Shown here: positions 15,129-15,970 of the stretch, in pieces
How the letters are laid out: every line of letters starts with the position of its first letter
Numbering within the stretch: position 1 is the stretch's first letter
Assembly (NCBI GenBank): GCA_039029935.1
Contig: JBCCFC010000139.1
Span: 1 to 15,970 of the forward strand
Source of the DNA: G039029935 sp039029935
GTDB taxonomy: Bacteria; Chloroflexota; Anaerolineae; Caldilineales; Caldilineaceae
Length of the DNA: 15,970 nucleotides
Direction: 5' to 3'
Made by a program: the position numbers and the translations under genes
Notes under the pieces: model-generated
The model's input: the letters and a program-made list of their open reading frames with translations, nothing else
Told to the model about the DNA's origin: nothing
Databases searched by the model: none

Positions 15129-15200
15129 TGTCACCCTGTCACCCTGTCACCCTGTCACCCTGTCACCCTGTCACCCTGTCACCCTGTCACCCTGTCATCC
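15129..15200. repeat. Tandem array of TGTCACCC octamers
   Basis: There are eight perfect 8-bp units (15129-15192), then a ninth with one mismatch (TGTCATCC). It fills the spacer between the stop of the ABC permease gene (1 nt away) and the leader of the thioredoxin gene. No inverted arm was found nearby. Near-identity of the units points to recent slippage expansion. Confidence 0.95.
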
Positions 15201-15201
15201 A

Positions 15202-15970
15202 CTATGCCGGAAACAGCTTCTCCACAACATTCGCTCGATATGCTTGAATGGCTGGTAGTAGTCCCGCGACAACACCAAGAATTAGCGGTAGCCCCCATAA
15301 AAACAATTCTAACTCAGGGAGGTAGCGGATGGCAATGGGGATGGATGACTCTGCTGTCATCTGGGTGGCGATTTGGCTGGCAGCGATGTAGCCGAGCAGA
15401 CGACCCATCAATGCACCAAGCAATGAGATGAGGACGGTTTCAAAGAGGACGATGCGGAAAACGGTGTTGCGGCTGGCACCAACACTACGCATGATTGCCA
15501 GCAGTCGTTCGCGCGCACCTGTGGCACTATAGACGGCGAGAAAAAGCGTCAGCGCGGCCATAATCGCGGCTAAATAGCCAACGACACGGAGCAACGCTTG
15601 ACCTTGATTGAGCAAATCAAACAGCCCCCCCAGTTCCTTACCAGGGAATGCGGCCTGTGCTTCTGTACCTGTGTAGAATTCTTGCCACAACTCATTCTGC
15701 CCCACAAAGCTGGCTGGACGCACAAGAATGGCGGTAATTTGCTCGTCTTCACTGTGAGCATCGTCATGAGCGTGTGCATCCTCATCGGCGTGTGCATCCT
15801 CATCGGCGTGGGCATCCTCATCAGCGTGAGCATCCTCATCGGCGTGGGCATCCTCATCGGCGTGGGCATCCTCATCAGCGTGGGCATCCTCATCAGCGTG
15901 GGCATCCTCATCAGCATGAGCATCCTCATCAGCATGAGCATCCTCATCAGCGTGGGCATCCTCATCAGCA
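15202..15970 (-). CDS. FtsX/MacB-type ABC permease with His/Asp/Glu repeat, N-terminus cut by window edge
   Basis: The frame is open from the right edge to the TAG at 15202 (256 codons); the N-terminal part is outside. An in-frame GTG at 15723 is not the start, since coding sequence continues through it. The first visible 66 residues are 11 exact copies of the hexapeptide ADEDAH, then AHDDAHSEDEQITAILVRPA. The C-terminal half is a typical FtsX domain: a membrane segment LLRVVGYLAAIMAALTLFLA, a cytosolic SATGARERLLAIMRSVGASR motif, and two further segments (VLFETVLISLLGALMG, LFLWGLPLILGVVAGLLPAI). The acidic/His insert precedes ITAILVR, a position facing the outside in MacB-type permeases, and could bind divalent metal. 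Related permeases in metal-responsive clusters of Proteobacteria also carry His-rich inserts (family recall). Such permeases drive mechanotransmission or lipoprotein/efflux rather than import. The partner ATPase should lie just beyond the edge. The TlpA-like gene follows. Confidence 0.88.
   Translation of the reverse strand, partial: ADEDAHADEDAHADEDAHADEDAHADEDAHADEDAHADEDAHADEDAHADEDAHADEDAHADEDAHAHDDAHSEDEQITAILVRPASFVGQNELWQEFYTGTEAQAAFPGKELGGLFDLLNQGQALLRVVGYLAAIMAALTLFLAVYSATGARERLLAIMRSVGASRNTVFRIVLFETVLISLLGALMGRLLGYIAASQIATQMTAESSIPIAIRYLPELELFLWGLPLILGVVAGLLPAIQAYRANVVEKLFPA
15772..15969 (-). repeat. 18-bp in-frame repeat, 11 units coding ADEDAH
   Basis: Eleven contiguous 18-bp units reach the window edge and probably continue. 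DNA units differ only at third codon positions (GCA/GCC/GCT for Ala, CAC/CAT for His), so all 11 encode the same hexapeptide. The array belongs to the extracytoplasmic insert of the ABC permease. Confidence 0.95.

Noticed and set aside
15129..15200. CRISPR array
   Set aside because: The units are 8 bp with no spacers between them and there are no cas genes in the window.
15570..15965. A Met/Arg/Leu-rich 131-residue frame on the minus strand
   Set aside because: It is the wrong-frame reading of the ADEDAH repeat; the FtsX frame has family motifs and synonymous-only variation.

Overview
The window looks like chromosome from an environmental Chloroflexota bacterium (Anaerolineae or Caldilineae type). 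This is an inference from gene content and style: moderate GC, lipoproteins with Pro/Thr-rich linkers after the lipobox, a Tat-type sugar-binding lipoprotein, a Tricorn protease homologue, a PD-(D/E)XK protein with a DUF4351-like tail, and many short tandem repeats in spacers and genes. I saw no rRNA, tRNA, CRISPR array, transposase or phage gene. All genes but one lie on the minus strand.

Layout in window order. (1) 1-3731: the 5' part of a GH43-like lipoprotein gene (runs off the left edge), an 86-residue helical hypothetical protein, and a 781-residue TPR/zinc-ribbon protein. They read right to left and may be one operon. (2) 3774-8028: a 1398-residue Tricorn-type S41 protease, enlarged by acidic low-complexity inserts and followed by an intrinsic terminator. 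(3) 8126-9475: the only plus-strand gene, a secreted lipoprotein alpha/beta-hydrolase, divergent from the protease. (4) 9490-12805: a CUT1-type carbohydrate ABC importer (binding protein, MalF-like permease, MalG-like permease) with a promoter upstream and no ATPase gene in the window. (5) 12806-13291: a 486-bp spacer with that promoter, an octamer-repeat hairpin and a terminator for the next gene. (6) 13292-14437: a PD-(D/E)XK (Rpn/DUF4351-like) protein, apparently read from a leaderless promoter that overlaps a dyad. (7) 14527-15970: a TlpA/ResA-like thioredoxin lipoprotein and, upstream of it, the C-terminal part of an FtsX/MacB-type ABC permease with at least 11 copies of an acidic/His hexapeptide; it runs off the right edge.

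Together the GH43-like lipoprotein, esterase-like lipoprotein and sugar importer suggest breakdown and uptake of plant or microbial polysaccharide, with Tricorn completing intracellular peptide degradation. The permease-TlpA pair may be a separate envelope or metal-related module. I found no convincing new multi-gene system. The most distinctive signals are repeats: three separate spacers each carry an 8-bp-period tandem repeat (two folded as long hairpins), a 9-bp-period GCAGAG-type repeat occurs twice in frame in the protease gene, and the permease hexapeptide repeat varies only at synonymous positions.
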